DNA of 64,000 nt from Streptomyces agglomeratus (GTDB taxonomy: Bacteria > Actinomycetota > Actinomycetes > Streptomycetales > Streptomycetaceae): contig NZ_MEHJ01000001.1 in NCBI RefSeq assembly GCF_001746415.1, positions 8,252,501 to 8,316,500 of the forward strand, read 5' to 3'. A program made the position numbers and the translations under genes. Positions 35,104 to 44,246 of this stretch are shown here, in pieces; positions within the stretch are counted from its first letter, which is position 1; the number at the start of each line of letters is the position of its first letter. The notes under the pieces were generated by a model. The model did not search any database, was not told the origin of the DNA, and worked only from the letters and a program-made list of their open reading frames with translations.

Positions 35104-35694
35104 GTGACAGGTTTGGGCTGGATGTACGGGAAAGACCTGCCGTTGGTGAGTCTCACGTTCGCGCGAGACCTTGCGGCTCCGCAGCTTCTGGGCCGGATGG
35201 GGGCCGATCCCGCGACTCTGACCGTACGGGATCAGGATGATTTCCACGACGAGTTCGAGGACCGTCTCGACGACATGGACGCGTACCTGGTGACTGCTGG
35301 CCGGTGCGGTAACTGGGCGTGGGCCTGGGAGCATGCCAGTTGGCGGTGTGTAGAGGGCACGGAGCTGATCAGTGACGTTTCTCAGGGAACGGCTGCTGTT
35401 GTATTGCACTTCGATGGCAACGGCCGGGCGGAATTCTGGTACGCCGAGAATGGCCACCTGCTCACCGGCTTCAATTCCGAGACAAGCCTCCGGCTGGAGG
35501 ATCGCTTCGGAGTCGAGCCCTTGCGATTCGACCCCGAGCTGCGTGTATACGGTGCGATCCCGGAGGCCAACGACTACGGTCCGTTGGGTTCGCGAGCACT
35601 CTTCCTACGCATCGCGGAAGGTTTGGGTATCGGGCTGCCTCATGGTGATCTGTTCACCGAACCGGTTCTCAGCGCTCAGCTCACCTCACGGTAG
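35104..35694 (+). CDS. DUF6461-type protein
   Basis: A 196-residue protein from GTG 35104, preceded by GAGGAG. The layout is a first half ending AYLVTAGRCGNWAWAWEHASW, then VVLHFDGNGRAEFWYAENGHLLTGFNSE, and a C-terminal LFLRIAEGLGIGLPHGDLF. It fits the Streptomyces family DUF6461. The function is unknown; these proteins are small, cytosolic and sporadically distributed. It closes the insertion on its right side. Confidence 0.7.
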   Translation: MTGLGWMYGKDLPLVSLTFARDLAAPQLLGRMGADPATLTVRDQDDFHDEFEDRLDDMDAYLVTAGRCGNWAWAWEHASWRCVEGTELISDVSQGTAAVVLHFDGNGRAEFWYAENGHLLTGFNSETSLRLEDRFGVEPLRFDPELRVYGAIPEANDYGPLGSRALFLRIAEGLGIGLPHGDLFTEPVLSAQLTSR

Positions 35695-36038
35695 GGCTGG
35701 AAGAACGTTGGCGCCACCGTCTTCGCTGACCAGCCGCAAGGCCATTCCCTCCAGCCCGACGATTTGCTGAGTGCGGCCCTCGAACCGGATTCGATCCCCG
35801 ACCCGCAGCACCCCCCGCGGAGTCAGCTCACCCATGTCCCACCTCCGCGAGACCGACCCGAGAGCCGTCGCTCAGCGGGATCGCCAAATCGACGTGCAGG
35901 TCACCGCACCACAACAGGTGAAAGAGCGTGGGCATCACAGCCAGCCGTGCGACAAGTTGCTGACAAGTCACTTGGAAAACGACATCTCTATTCGGAACCT
36001 ACAGGGCCCCGCAGGGGGAGCGCGTGACGCCGGCAGGG
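35695..36038. other. intergenic right end of the insertion
   Basis: It contains the right inverted repeat (35992-36005) and no convincing gene. A minus-strand stretch encoding SLTSRKAIPSSPT-like sequence and a plus-strand Arg/Pro-rich frame lack start signals. Confidence 0.3.
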
Positions 36039-37496
36039 TCAGATCTTGACCCCGTGACTGCGGAGATAGCGCAGTGGATCGATGTCCGATCCGTACTCGG
36101 GCCCGCTGCGTATCTCGAAGTGGAGGTGCGGGCCGCTGACGTTGCCCGTGGCGCCGGAGTACCCGATTCGGTCGCCGCCGTTCACCTTCTGACCGGCGAC
36201 AACGGCCAGCGAGGACAGGTGCGCGTACTGCGAATACATGTCGTCCCCGTGCTTGATCACCACCTGATACCCGTACGCCACATTCCAGCCGGCCGTGACC
36301 ACGGTCCCCGGACCGACCGCGCGGATCGCCATCCCCGTACCCACAGGGAAGTCGACGCCGGTGTGGTAGCCGCTCGACCACATCGAACCCGACACCCGGT
36401 AACCGGTGCCGATGTGGTCGTCGGCGACCGGGGTGACCCACGTGCCCGAGGTGCCGCCCGAGCCAGGTTCGGTGTAGTCCGGACGCTTCATGATCAAGAT
36501 CCGGTCCTTCCAGAACGACAGAGGCTTGATCCGGACGCTGACGCCGGTGTGCGGCGCGTCGATGACTTCCCCGCCCCCGATGAACATGGCGACGTGATCG
36601 GGGCTGGATGCGCTGCCGCCGGAGAAGATCAAGTCTCCGGGGCGCAGGTCGTTCACCGAGTTCACCTTGCTGCCGATGTCGACCTGGTCGTACGTGACGC
36701 GGGGCAGGTTCTCGCCGACTTTGCTCCAGGCGTACTTGACCAGGCTGGAGCAGTCGCACCCGCTGGCACCCTGGAACGGAGGCTTGCATTCGCCGCCCAG
36801 CACATAGGGGGTGTTGAGTGCTTCCTTGGCCGCGGCCACGACCTTGGCCAGACCACCGGAGACCTTGCCGTCCATCGGTGCCGACCACTTCTCGGCCCGC
36901 TCCCGGATCTCGCGGACGTAGTCCCGGGTCTCCTTGTACGGCGGGATGCCGCCGTGCTTCTTCACCTTGTACGCGCCGGCGTTGTAGGCGGCCAGCATGT
37001 TATCGACGACGTCGCCGGGAACGTTGCGGATCTGGTCTGCGAGCTTGCAGTCGTAGGACACCATCGACGGCACGGCATCCTTCGGGTCCAGGATGTCCTT
37101 CTTGCCGTCCTTGTTGCCGTCAACGCCCTCCTCGGCCCACGTGCCAGGGATGAACTGGGCGATGCCCTGGGCGTCGGCCCCACCGTTGGGGGGATTCACA
37201 CGGAAGGTGGACTCCTGGTAGAGCTGGGCGGCGATCAGCGAGGGGGTGACCTCCGCACAGCCGTAGTCCCGCACCGCGTCGAGGATGATCGGGCGCAGCC
37301 AGTCGGGGATCTCCTTGGTGTCCGACAGGCCGCCGCCGAACCCCGCGTTCTCCAGCGCGTCGCTGGTGTTGTCTTCGCCGATGGCCGACGACAGCGCCAG
37401 GACCGCGCTCAGAATCAGGCCGAAGCCGAGCAGGCACGAGACGAGAACCGCGACGACCACATTGCGCAGGACCTTGGACTCGCCCTCCTCAGACAT
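36039..37496 (-). CDS. three-domain cell-wall enzyme of the secretion system (SLT + NlpC/P60 + M23)
   Basis: A 485-residue protein. An N-terminal membrane helix (residues 10-32) anchors it outside. A lytic-transglycosylase domain (60-190) carries QLYQESTFRV with the catalytic Glu. An NlpC/P60 domain (210-335) carries Cys in CDCSSLVKYAW and His in DHVAMFIGG. A LytM/M23 domain (360-485) carries HTGVDFPVG and GPHLHFEI as zinc ligands. It should cut both glycan and peptide to open peptidoglycan for the transfer channel, like VirB1/TcpG/TcpI proteins. It overlaps the preceding gene by 8 bp and ends the operon. Confidence 0.88.
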   Translation of the reverse strand: MSEEGESKVLRNVVVAVLVSCLLGFGLILSAVLALSSAIGEDNTSDALENAGFGGGLSDTKEIPDWLRPIILDAVRDYGCAEVTPSLIAAQLYQESTFRVNPPNGGADAQGIAQFIPGTWAEEGVDGNKDGKKDILDPKDAVPSMVSYDCKLADQIRNVPGDVVDNMLAAYNAGAYKVKKHGGIPPYKETRDYVREIRERAEKWSAPMDGKVSGGLAKVVAAAKEALNTPYVLGGECKPPFQGASGCDCSSLVKYAWSKVGENLPRVTYDQVDIGSKVNSVNDLRPGDLIFSGGSASSPDHVAMFIGGGEVIDAPHTGVSVRIKPLSFWKDRILIMKRPDYTEPGSGGTSGTWVTPVADDHIGTGYRVSGSMWSSGYHTGVDFPVGTGMAIRAVGPGTVVTAGWNVAYGYQVVIKHGDDMYSQYAHLSSLAVVAGQKVNGGDRIGYSGATGNVSGPHLHFEIRSGPEYGSDIDPLRYLRSHGVKI

Positions 37497-38151
37497 TGGG
37501 CACGCCCACCACGCGCCAGTTACCGTCAGCGCCGCGACGGAGCTTGAGTGCCACGTGCTCTTCCGACTCGGCGACAGGACGGTCAGCGGCCTTCTCCGTG
37601 AGCTTGTAGATCACGCGTGCGAAGCCGGAGTCCTCGGTAGGCGCGGGTGCCCCATCAGGCAGCGACACGCGCAGAACCGTCACCGTCACCTGGACCTGGC
37701 GTTCCTTCCAGCTCTGCCACTGTCGACCGCCGGCGCTCCCGCTGGTGTGGGTACGCAGTTCCTCGGCGAGATCGCCGTCGGCGTAGGCGGCAGCGCGCCG
37801 GGACGCGTCGTCGAACGAGGTGTCCCGTCCCGGCCGGGCGTCGTGACTGGCCCACGCCGTCGTAAAAGCCCGAGCGGCTTCCTGGATCGGTGCCGGCAGC
37901 GGGCTTGGCTCCGAAACGACAGGAGACTCCGACACCTCGGCCGCGGGCGACGCTCCTGCCGGGCTTGCGCTGCCAGACCCATTCCCAGCGGCAGAAGGCG
38001 CGGCCGTACGGGGAGTAGAGACGGAGGCGGCAGGACGCTCCGCCCCGCGGAGCCCGAGAAGCAGAGTCACACCGACGACCGCCAGGACTACCGCCGCGGC
38101 GAAGAGCGCGATCGTGCCGCGCTGGGCACACGTGACATCGGTTTTGGGCAT
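37489..38151 (-). CDS. single-pass membrane protein of the secretion operon
   Basis: A 220-residue protein. Residues 12-34 form one transmembrane helix (GTIALFAAAVVLAVVGVTLLLG), followed by an Ala/Pro/Ser linker (40-85). A soluble domain follows (90-220) with QEAARAFTTAWASHDARPG, VQVTVTVLRVSLP and a terminal NWRVVGVPNV. The domain layout resembles the VirB8/NTF2-like transfer proteins, and the final WRVVxV strand is typical of them. It sits between the VirB6-like and wall-enzyme genes. Confidence 0.6.
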   Translation of the reverse strand: MPKTDVTCAQRGTIALFAAAVVLAVVGVTLLLGLRGAERPAASVSTPRTAAPSAAGNGSGSASPAGASPAAEVSESPVVSEPSPLPAPIQEAARAFTTAWASHDARPGRDTSFDDASRRAAAYADGDLAEELRTHTSGSAGGRQWQSWKERQVQVTVTVLRVSLPDGAPAPTEDSGFARVIYKLTEKAADRPVAESEEHVALKLRRGADGNWRVVGVPNV

Positions 38152-38226
38152 GAGGGTCCCCCGTCAGGTGGTTTTGGTGTGGTGATCTGGGCGGCCGGGG
38201 CCAGATGGGCCCCGGCCGCGCCCCGG

Positions 38227-40683
38227 CTACGGCCGAGGCTTGGGCGGGCCGGGCGGCCGTGTTGCGCGCCGGATCACCCGGGGCGGAGCCGGCGGCTTGG
38301 CCGGCGTCGCTTTCTTCGCGGCCGGCGGCGTCGGCGGCCCAGGGGTGGGTGGGGTCGGCATCTTCGGCACCGCGGTCGGCCCGGCGGCCGGCGGCCTTAC
38401 CGTGCCCGGCGTTTTCTTACCGGCCGCCTTGGACGTGCTGGGCGTCTTGACCCCGGCCGCTGCCGGCGGCCTCCCGGGGGTCTTCGGCGCGATGGCACCG
38501 GCCCTGGGACCGGGTGGGTTCGAGGCCCGGGGGTTCGACTGGATCTGCGCCAGACCCAGGTTCACCTGCGCCTTCGTCCCAGTCTTCGCCACGAACTTGC
38601 CGGCCGTGACGACGTTGTGCTTGTACTCGGCGCCGAAGTCCTTCGCCTCCTGTACCTTCTTGTCGACGGTGCGTTCCTTGACGGCCTTGAGCTGGTCGCG
38701 CACCTGCCCGGCACGGGCGGTGGCCGCAGATGCGCCCCGCTTCGTCGCGGCAACGCCACGGGGGATTCCCACCGGCGCGCCGAGCGTGGCCATGAAGGCG
38801 AATTTCGTCGCCTTGGCGCCGTACTTGGCGGTGGCGGCGGCAGTCTTGCCGGTAGCCATCGTGGCCCTGCCGCCCCTGGTCTGGGACATCTTGTTCCCGG
38901 CCGCCGTGGCCAGGCGCTTCTTCAGGGTTTGCTTGGCCGCCTGCTGTGCCGCGACCTTCGCTGCCGTGCTCGCACCACCGGTGCCGACGGCCGCGGCCGC
39001 GTTGGTGGCGAGCCGGGCCGCAGTCCGCAGCCGGCTCGCCTTGCGGTTCGCCTGCGGCGAGCCGGCCCACGCGTTACGGGCGGTCTTCAGACGCTTGCCG
39101 ACGGGCTGCGACAGACGCCGTGCCTCGCCGCGAGCCTCGCCCCACATCTGCTTCAGACCGGGAGCGGTCTCGGCATAGCGGCCGGGGCTGCTGAACACCG
39201 AGCGGCGGGAGCCGCCGACGCGGGCGTTGGCGAGCTTGCGGTTGAGGTTGACCGCGATGGTCTGCGCCATCTGCTTGATGCGCTTGTGGCCGGCCAGGCC
39301 GGCCACGGCCGTGACGTCGATGACGACGAACTTCACGGCCAGGACGTCGCCGGTTTCCGCGTCGATCAGCGCGAGGACGATCAGGATAAAGATCGCCAAG
39401 AAGAGGATGGCAATGCCGATTCCAAGGACTGCCTTGGTGACCGCGGAGACCCAGCGCCACAAGGTGGCGCGGCCGCCTCCCGGCAGGATGCCGGCACACA
39501 GAGCCCAGTGGCCGCGGATGGCCTCGAACGCCAGCCAGCCCTGCGCGGTGAGAAACGTGCCGGTGACCAGGACCATGAGGATGGTCACGATGACGGCCGC
39601 GATCGCGACGAACAAGGCACTGAACGCGAGGTCGGCGGAGGCCTGCTTGGCCTCGGGCTTCTCGACGCCGCACGCGTTGACGAACTTGTCGTTTTCCTGG
39701 TTCAGGGCTTCGGCGATCTGGTCGTTGTAGATCGAGTCCATGACTGGGTCCTGCCAGTACTGCCCGGCCATTTGGTTCAGGTGGAACTCCTTGAGCTTGT
39801 ATTCGCGGAACGCCTTGTCGCAGCCCTTCTCGAAGGTCTGCCCGTAGACCATCAGCTGGTTGGGCTTGACGATGAATGCCTCCACCAGGGCGTCGGTGAT
39901 CGGCTTCGCCACGTTGTTCGGGTCGGCGCTGCCTTTCGCGCTCGTGGGATCGTCGGCCAGCACGATGCTGGCGACCTCCAGGGTGAAGTCCTTCGACTTC
40001 CCCAACAGGCCCTCCTCCGAGAGCAGCATGGTGGAACCTTGCGGCTGCGGCTGGTCGTGCTGGCCGAGGAGCACCTGGGCCGGCGAGACGAGCACGGTGG
40101 TGGTCACGGCGGCCACGACCAGAGAGACAGCGATCTCGGCGAAACCGCGCGAGCGCTCCTTGAAAAGGATCAGCCAGCCGCAATAGAAGCCCGCGAACGT
40201 AAGGAACAGGCCGGGAAGACCGAGCCGGTCGATGACCTGGTTCTTGATGGTGCTGGAGATGTCGTCGACGGGACCGGCTATGACCTCGGCCAGCCCGAAG
40301 TTCAGCGCCCACTTGATCAGCCAACAGGTGAAACCGATGGCCCACTTCGAGACGCCGAAGAGCAGCTGGGCAACGATGTTCCAAATCTTGAGGTCGATGT
40401 CCTTCCAGCCGCCCGTGTCCGTCTTGACGGTGTAGGAGCTGATCGGGACTCCGTCCTTGTCGGTGACGTTGAACGGCTGAAGGATGCCGTCACTGCCGTC
40501 ACTGCCGTCCTTCGGCTTCTGGTTGAGGTTCAGGCCGGCCCCCGGCTGCGCCGGCGCGGACGTGCTGGGCGACGGCGACGGGTCTGCCGTGGCCGCAGGG
40601 GCCAGCACCACGGTGAGCAGGGCCAGCAGAACGCCGATCAGGCCGAGGCGCCGCTTGAGGCCACGCTGCCGGAGGCGACTCAT
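38227..40683 (-). CDS. VirB6/TrbL-like polytopic membrane protein
   Basis: An 818-residue protein. Residues 10-33 form a signal peptide (LGLIGVLLALLTVVLAPAATA). Residues about 95-430 contain six to eight hydrophobic segments, such as LFGVSKWAIGFTCWLIKWAL, GLFLTFAGFYCGWLILF, LFVAIAAVIVTILMVLVTG and VLGIGIAILFLAIFILIVLAL. The C-terminal 350 residues are basic, Ala/Lys/Pro-rich and cytosolic. This architecture is that of VirB6/TrbL/TcpH channel proteins. It overlaps the VirB4-like gene by four bases (ATGA, 40680-40683), matching the usual VirB4-VirB6 order. Confidence 0.8.
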   Translation of the reverse strand: MSRLRQRGLKRRLGLIGVLLALLTVVLAPAATADPSPSPSTSAPAQPGAGLNLNQKPKDGSDGSDGILQPFNVTDKDGVPISSYTVKTDTGGWKDIDLKIWNIVAQLLFGVSKWAIGFTCWLIKWALNFGLAEVIAGPVDDISSTIKNQVIDRLGLPGLFLTFAGFYCGWLILFKERSRGFAEIAVSLVVAAVTTTVLVSPAQVLLGQHDQPQPQGSTMLLSEEGLLGKSKDFTLEVASIVLADDPTSAKGSADPNNVAKPITDALVEAFIVKPNQLMVYGQTFEKGCDKAFREYKLKEFHLNQMAGQYWQDPVMDSIYNDQIAEALNQENDKFVNACGVEKPEAKQASADLAFSALFVAIAAVIVTILMVLVTGTFLTAQGWLAFEAIRGHWALCAGILPGGGRATLWRWVSAVTKAVLGIGIAILFLAIFILIVLALIDAETGDVLAVKFVVIDVTAVAGLAGHKRIKQMAQTIAVNLNRKLANARVGGSRRSVFSSPGRYAETAPGLKQMWGEARGEARRLSQPVGKRLKTARNAWAGSPQANRKASRLRTAARLATNAAAAVGTGGASTAAKVAAQQAAKQTLKKRLATAAGNKMSQTRGGRATMATGKTAAATAKYGAKATKFAFMATLGAPVGIPRGVAATKRGASAATARAGQVRDQLKAVKERTVDKKVQEAKDFGAEYKHNVVTAGKFVAKTGTKAQVNLGLAQIQSNPRASNPPGPRAGAIAPKTPGRPPAAAGVKTPSTSKAAGKKTPGTVRPPAAGPTAVPKMPTPPTPGPPTPPAAKKATPAKPPAPPRVIRRATRPPGPPKPRP

Positions 40684-43286
40684 GCCAGGACTCCGTCCGG
40701 CGCCTCGGCGAACTCCACGGTCTCGTCGGCTTCGTCGTCGGGCTGGCCGGGCGTCGTGGTGATCGCGGCGGCCGCATTCTCGTCCGCGGGGATCAGCACC
40801 TTGATGCCCGCGATGCGCTTGCGGAGGTCTCGGTACAGGCCCTCGCCGGCCCGCAGGACGCGCTCGGCCTCGCTGACGTTGAGCGGAGAGAGGTTCTCCG
40901 TGATGACCTTGAGCATCTCGTCGTCGGCCGGGTCGAGGTCGAGGAACTCCAGGCACCGCGCGGCCAGCGCCTTGCCGCGGTGGCGGAAGACGAAGATGTG
41001 GCTGAGCAGCGCCCGGATCTTGTCGCCGATCTCCGACTTTGGCCCGATGTCGTACGGGTCGTGCGAGCCGGCGAAAGCCCCCGCGTTGTGCTTGCGGCCG
41101 TCGGCGATGAGCTCGAGCATCAGGTTGGAGCCCTCGGCGGAGGAGGTGAGCCACCAGCACTCGTCGAGGAAGACGCCGGCGAACTCGTTGGGGTCGGCGA
41201 ACGCGATCTCCCTGCAGAGCGCTGTCATCAGGTACATCAGCCGCCAGCCGAACCGCTTTTCCACCTCCAGGGAGGGGAGGCGGTGCTCGGAGAGTTCCTC
41301 CTTGGTGGGCAGGCCCAGGCGGTCGACGGCGAAGACGATGCTGTCGGAGTCCGTGATCCGTACGACCGGCAGCGTGGGGTCGAAGATGGTGCGGCCGAGG
41401 TCCTTCTTCGCCAGCGAGCGGAGCTTGCGGACAAGTTCGGAGGCGGCAGCGCGGACTGCGTTGTCGTTCGGTTCGTCCGGGTCGGGCGTGCGGGCCCGGT
41501 CGGCGAGGGTGTCCATCAACGCGGTCATGCTCGGCTTGGGCCCGAGTCGGGTGGCCTCGATGGCCTCGGCGAGGGTGATGCCCTCGATGCTCATCGAGCC
41601 GATGTCCAGGAGCGGGGTGAGGAAGGACTCGGTGTAGCGGGCGGCGCGCGGGCCGCGGAAGACGCGCAGGGGGTCGAGGGAGACGCCGGCGTTCTCGTCG
41701 ACGTTGATGATCTGGGTCGTGCCGGAGCAGGCGTTCGCGAACCGGCTCCACTCCTGCTGCGGGGTGCGGTCGATGACCAGAGCGCGGCCGCGGGAGTTCC
41801 TCTGCCCGGTCCGGTGGCCGGTGGTGAGGATCGAGTACATCGCGCACTTCATGGCGACCGACTTTCCGGATCCGAGCTCGCCGACGAACGCGGCGGACGC
41901 GGAGGCGTTGACGCGGGGGCCATGGGAGAAGTCCACGAGCACGGGGCGGACGCCGCCGCCGTTGAGCTGGAGGCCGAAGAGGCTGCCGGAGTCGTCTCCC
42001 AGGCCGGCGCCGCAGAACGGCATGCTCATCGCGAAGTCGCGGGCGAGAAGGTACTGGGTGTAGTCGAGCATCGGGCCCGGGGTCTTGGTGCCGGGCAGCA
42101 TGCCGTGGAAGAGCGCGACCTGGTCGCCGGTGGGCCTGACCAAGGTGTAGTCGTTACCGCCGAAGTGGTTGGCCAGCGACGTCGCCTTCTCGTCCGCCTC
42201 CTCGGGGGTGGTTCCCCACACGCAGGTGGCGACGGTGGCGCGGATCTCGACCTCGGTGCTGGAGGCGGTGAGCCGGTCGCGGTACTCGTCCAGGGCGAAG
42301 GACGCCTTGTCGAGCGAGGCCGGCACACCGGAAGTCTCGCCGTCGTACTCGCCGCGCTGGTGCGCGAGTTCGCGCTGCTGGCGCCGGCTCTTCGGCTCGG
42401 CCCTCGAGCCGGACTCGACGTTCAGCCGGACGGCCCAGTCCACGGGGAAGTTGAACTCGTCCAACGCCGCCAGGTACTCGCTGCCGGGAAACCGGAAGGC
42501 CTCGGGCATCTCGGAGAGTACGCAGAACGCCTGGTAGGAGTCTCCGTGTTCGCTGGTGGCGCGCAGGTAGCGGCGTTTGAAGGGGTTGGTGGGGCCCTTG
42601 GAGGCCCGGGTGCCGCGACCGCCCTCGTCCAGGATCACCTGGGTGTGGGCGGTCACCGTATGGCCGCGGCCGCGCAGGGCGCGCGGTGCACCGTCCTCGG
42701 GCAGGAGCGGCTCGCTCAGGCCACGGCGGGCGCTGTGACCGTAGATCCACAGGATTTCCGCCTCTGTGGCAGGACGCATCTTGATGCCGGAGGGCCAGCC
42801 GGCGGCCAGGCGGCTGGCCTGCTCCAGGCGCTGGCGCTCTTCGGCGAGGGATATCGGGGCGACTGGCAGGCCGAGGGCGCCCATGACCTCGACCTGGAGG
42901 GAGGAGAAGACGGCCTTGGTGCTCTGCTTGAAGTCGAGGTGGGGCAGGGGGACGGCGAGGAAGTCGACGCGGCCGGTGAGTTCGAGGTCCTGGAGCTGGT
43001 CGAGGACCTTCAGCGCCAGGTCGACGTACTCGGGGGAGGCGTCGAGGTCGACGCCGGCGGTCATGCGGGTGACGACCGACGCGGCGTCGACGCTAGGGCA
43101 CAGGCTGAGCAGGAGGGCCTCGCCCCGCAGGGACTTGAAGAGGGACTCCAGTGCGTCCAGCCGCTCGCGCTTCGTGGACTTGCTGGCGTGGGTGTAGTTC
43201 TCGGTGTCGACGCGCCACACCGCCCACACCGTGGCGGCGGTGGTCCAGATCAGGTGGCCGCTGATGTGCCGGACGGGGAGACGCAT
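40680..43286 (-). CDS. VirB4-like conjugation ATPase
   Basis: An 868-residue protein. Residues 1-400 form the N-terminal VirB4 domain. Walker A GELGSGKS is at 469-476, and Walker B FAGVFLDECWWL near 720 is followed by GSHDPYDIGPKSEIGDKIRALLSHIFVFRH, the usual VirB4/TrbE region. It is cytosolic and powers assembly and substrate movement in a type IV secretion system. Neighbours on both sides are transfer proteins. Its presence shows a multi-protein conjugation machine instead of the single TraB pump common in Streptomyces plasmids. Confidence 0.9.
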   Translation of the reverse strand: MRLPVRHISGHLIWTTAATVWAVWRVDTENYTHASKSTKRERLDALESLFKSLRGEALLLSLCPSVDAASVVTRMTAGVDLDASPEYVDLALKVLDQLQDLELTGRVDFLAVPLPHLDFKQSTKAVFSSLQVEVMGALGLPVAPISLAEERQRLEQASRLAAGWPSGIKMRPATEAEILWIYGHSARRGLSEPLLPEDGAPRALRGRGHTVTAHTQVILDEGGRGTRASKGPTNPFKRRYLRATSEHGDSYQAFCVLSEMPEAFRFPGSEYLAALDEFNFPVDWAVRLNVESGSRAEPKSRRQQRELAHQRGEYDGETSGVPASLDKASFALDEYRDRLTASSTEVEIRATVATCVWGTTPEEADEKATSLANHFGGNDYTLVRPTGDQVALFHGMLPGTKTPGPMLDYTQYLLARDFAMSMPFCGAGLGDDSGSLFGLQLNGGGVRPVLVDFSHGPRVNASASAAFVGELGSGKSVAMKCAMYSILTTGHRTGQRNSRGRALVIDRTPQQEWSRFANACSGTTQIINVDENAGVSLDPLRVFRGPRAARYTESFLTPLLDIGSMSIEGITLAEAIEATRLGPKPSMTALMDTLADRARTPDPDEPNDNAVRAAASELVRKLRSLAKKDLGRTIFDPTLPVVRITDSDSIVFAVDRLGLPTKEELSEHRLPSLEVEKRFGWRLMYLMTALCREIAFADPNEFAGVFLDECWWLTSSAEGSNLMLELIADGRKHNAGAFAGSHDPYDIGPKSEIGDKIRALLSHIFVFRHRGKALAARCLEFLDLDPADDEMLKVITENLSPLNVSEAERVLRAGEGLYRDLRKRIAGIKVLIPADENAAAAITTTPGQPDDEADETVEFAEAPDGVLA

Positions 43287-43328
43287 GGGGTTCTTCTTTC
43301 TGTGCGGGTGGTGGGACGAGGCGGCTGG

Positions 43329-43892
43329 TCAGTGCTCGTCGAGGGAGGCAAGGAGGGCCTGCAGCCCGGTCTTCGGCTCTGCCCGGCCCGCCGTGGTTGC
43401 GGCCGGCACCGGGGTCGGGCGGGCTTTGCGCCTGGCCGCAGGAGCGGGCTGCGGGACGGGCTTCGCGGCGGCCGCCGGAGCGGGTCGCTCGGCGGACCGG
43501 ACGCGCACCGTGCAGGTGGCGGTCGCCAGTCGCGGTCGAGCGGCCCGCTGCGGCTTGCCGGCCAGGCGCCCCTGGGCCGGAGTGGAGGAGTAGATGAGCA
43601 GGCTGCGCACGGCGCGTGCCGGGTCCCGGCCGTCGAGCCGCGCGTACCGCAGCACCCAGGCCAGACCCCACGGGATCAGTGCCATGAGGATGAAGTTCAT
43701 GGCGCCGAAGTGGGCCCACAGATCCCTCGTCATGACGAGGAGCCCGAAGCTGATCACCATCGTCATGACCTGGGTGATCGTGTAGGGCCCTCCCGGGAGC
43801 CGGCCGGCTCCCGGGAGCTTGCCGATGACGAGCGGGTGCTTACGGGCTCGCGTGTACGAGTGCCCGATCAGCTCCTCCTCCGAGGCGCTCAC
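43329..43892 (-). CDS. TcpE/VirB3-like membrane protein
   Basis: A 187-residue protein. It starts SYTRARKHPLVIGKLPGAG and has two adjacent membrane helices (about 40-58 and 64-82, QVMTMVISFGLLVMTRDLW and FILMALIPWGLAWVLRY). A basic Pro/Ala-rich tail follows. The arginine-rich start followed by a two-helix hairpin is what TcpE-family proteins (VirB3-like, partners of VirB4) look like. It overlaps the preceding gene by four bases and lies 42 bp before the VirB4-like gene, as expected for that pair. Confidence 0.7.
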   Translation of the reverse strand: MSASEEELIGHSYTRARKHPLVIGKLPGAGRLPGGPYTITQVMTMVISFGLLVMTRDLWAHFGAMNFILMALIPWGLAWVLRYARLDGRDPARAVRSLLIYSSTPAQGRLAGKPQRAARPRLATATCTVRVRSAERPAPAAAAKPVPQPAPAARRKARPTPVPAATTAGRAEPKTGLQALLASLDEH

Positions 43893-44230
43893 GAGACCCG
43901 CCAGCCCTCACCCGCCAGATCGGGGGCCTCACCGGTGACGTGGACGACGGACACCGAGGCCGCGGTGTCGTCGATCTCGGAGCCGACCTTGGTCTTCAGG
44001 ACGTTGAGGTTGCTGATGCCCCAGAGCACAAGGGCTGCCAGAACGAAGGCGACGAGAGTGCCGACGAAGGAGCGGGTCTTCCACCAGGCCATCAGCACGG
44101 CGATGATCGCCATGAGGGTGGCCACGGTGAGGACCAGCGTGCGGACCTGGCCCGTCTTGGTGTTGGCCCAGTCGAGGACGTCGCCAGCGAGGACGACGTG
44201 GTCGGGGTTGGCTGCCGCCAGGGTGTGCAT
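43889..44230 (-). CDS. small two-helix membrane protein, possible pilin-like subunit
   Basis: A 113-residue protein with two helices: residues 33-49 (LVLTVATLMAIIAVLMAW) and 55-73 (VGTLVAFVLAALVLWGI). A short C-terminal domain contains ASVSVVHVTGEAPDL. Its size, position near VirB3/VirB4-like genes and two-helix layout are like VirB2/TrbC pilin subunits, although there is no clear cleavable signal. Its stop overlaps the start of the TcpE-like gene. Other small membrane channel proteins are possible. Confidence 0.55.
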   Translation of the reverse strand: MHTLAAANPDHVVLAGDVLDWANTKTGQVRTLVLTVATLMAIIAVLMAWWKTRSFVGTLVAFVLAALVLWGISNLNVLKTKVGSEIDDTAASVSVVHVTGEAPDLAGEGWRVS

Positions 44231-44246
44231 GAACGATTCCTCTTCT

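Larger units (their letters stand above)
30610..36005. mobile_element. 5.4-kb insertion bounded by a 14-bp inverted repeat
   Basis: CCTGTAGGTTCCGA at 30610-30623 is repeated inverted at 35992-36005. Between them lie an APH-like gene, an IS5 relic, a small gene, a complete IS256-type element and a DUF6461 gene, none related to conjugation. Conjugation genes resume immediately on both sides (30420 and 36039). No target duplication is evident and no transposase obviously belongs to these ends, so the mechanism is open. It sits between two operons and does not break a gene. Confidence 0.6.

Noticed and set aside
37285..41637. A 1,450-codon plus-strand open frame
   Set aside because: It lies entirely opposite the VirB6-like, 220-residue membrane and wall-enzyme genes, which have clear domains. 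Its composition (Arg/Gly/Leu-rich) is that of an antisense shadow in high-GC DNA.
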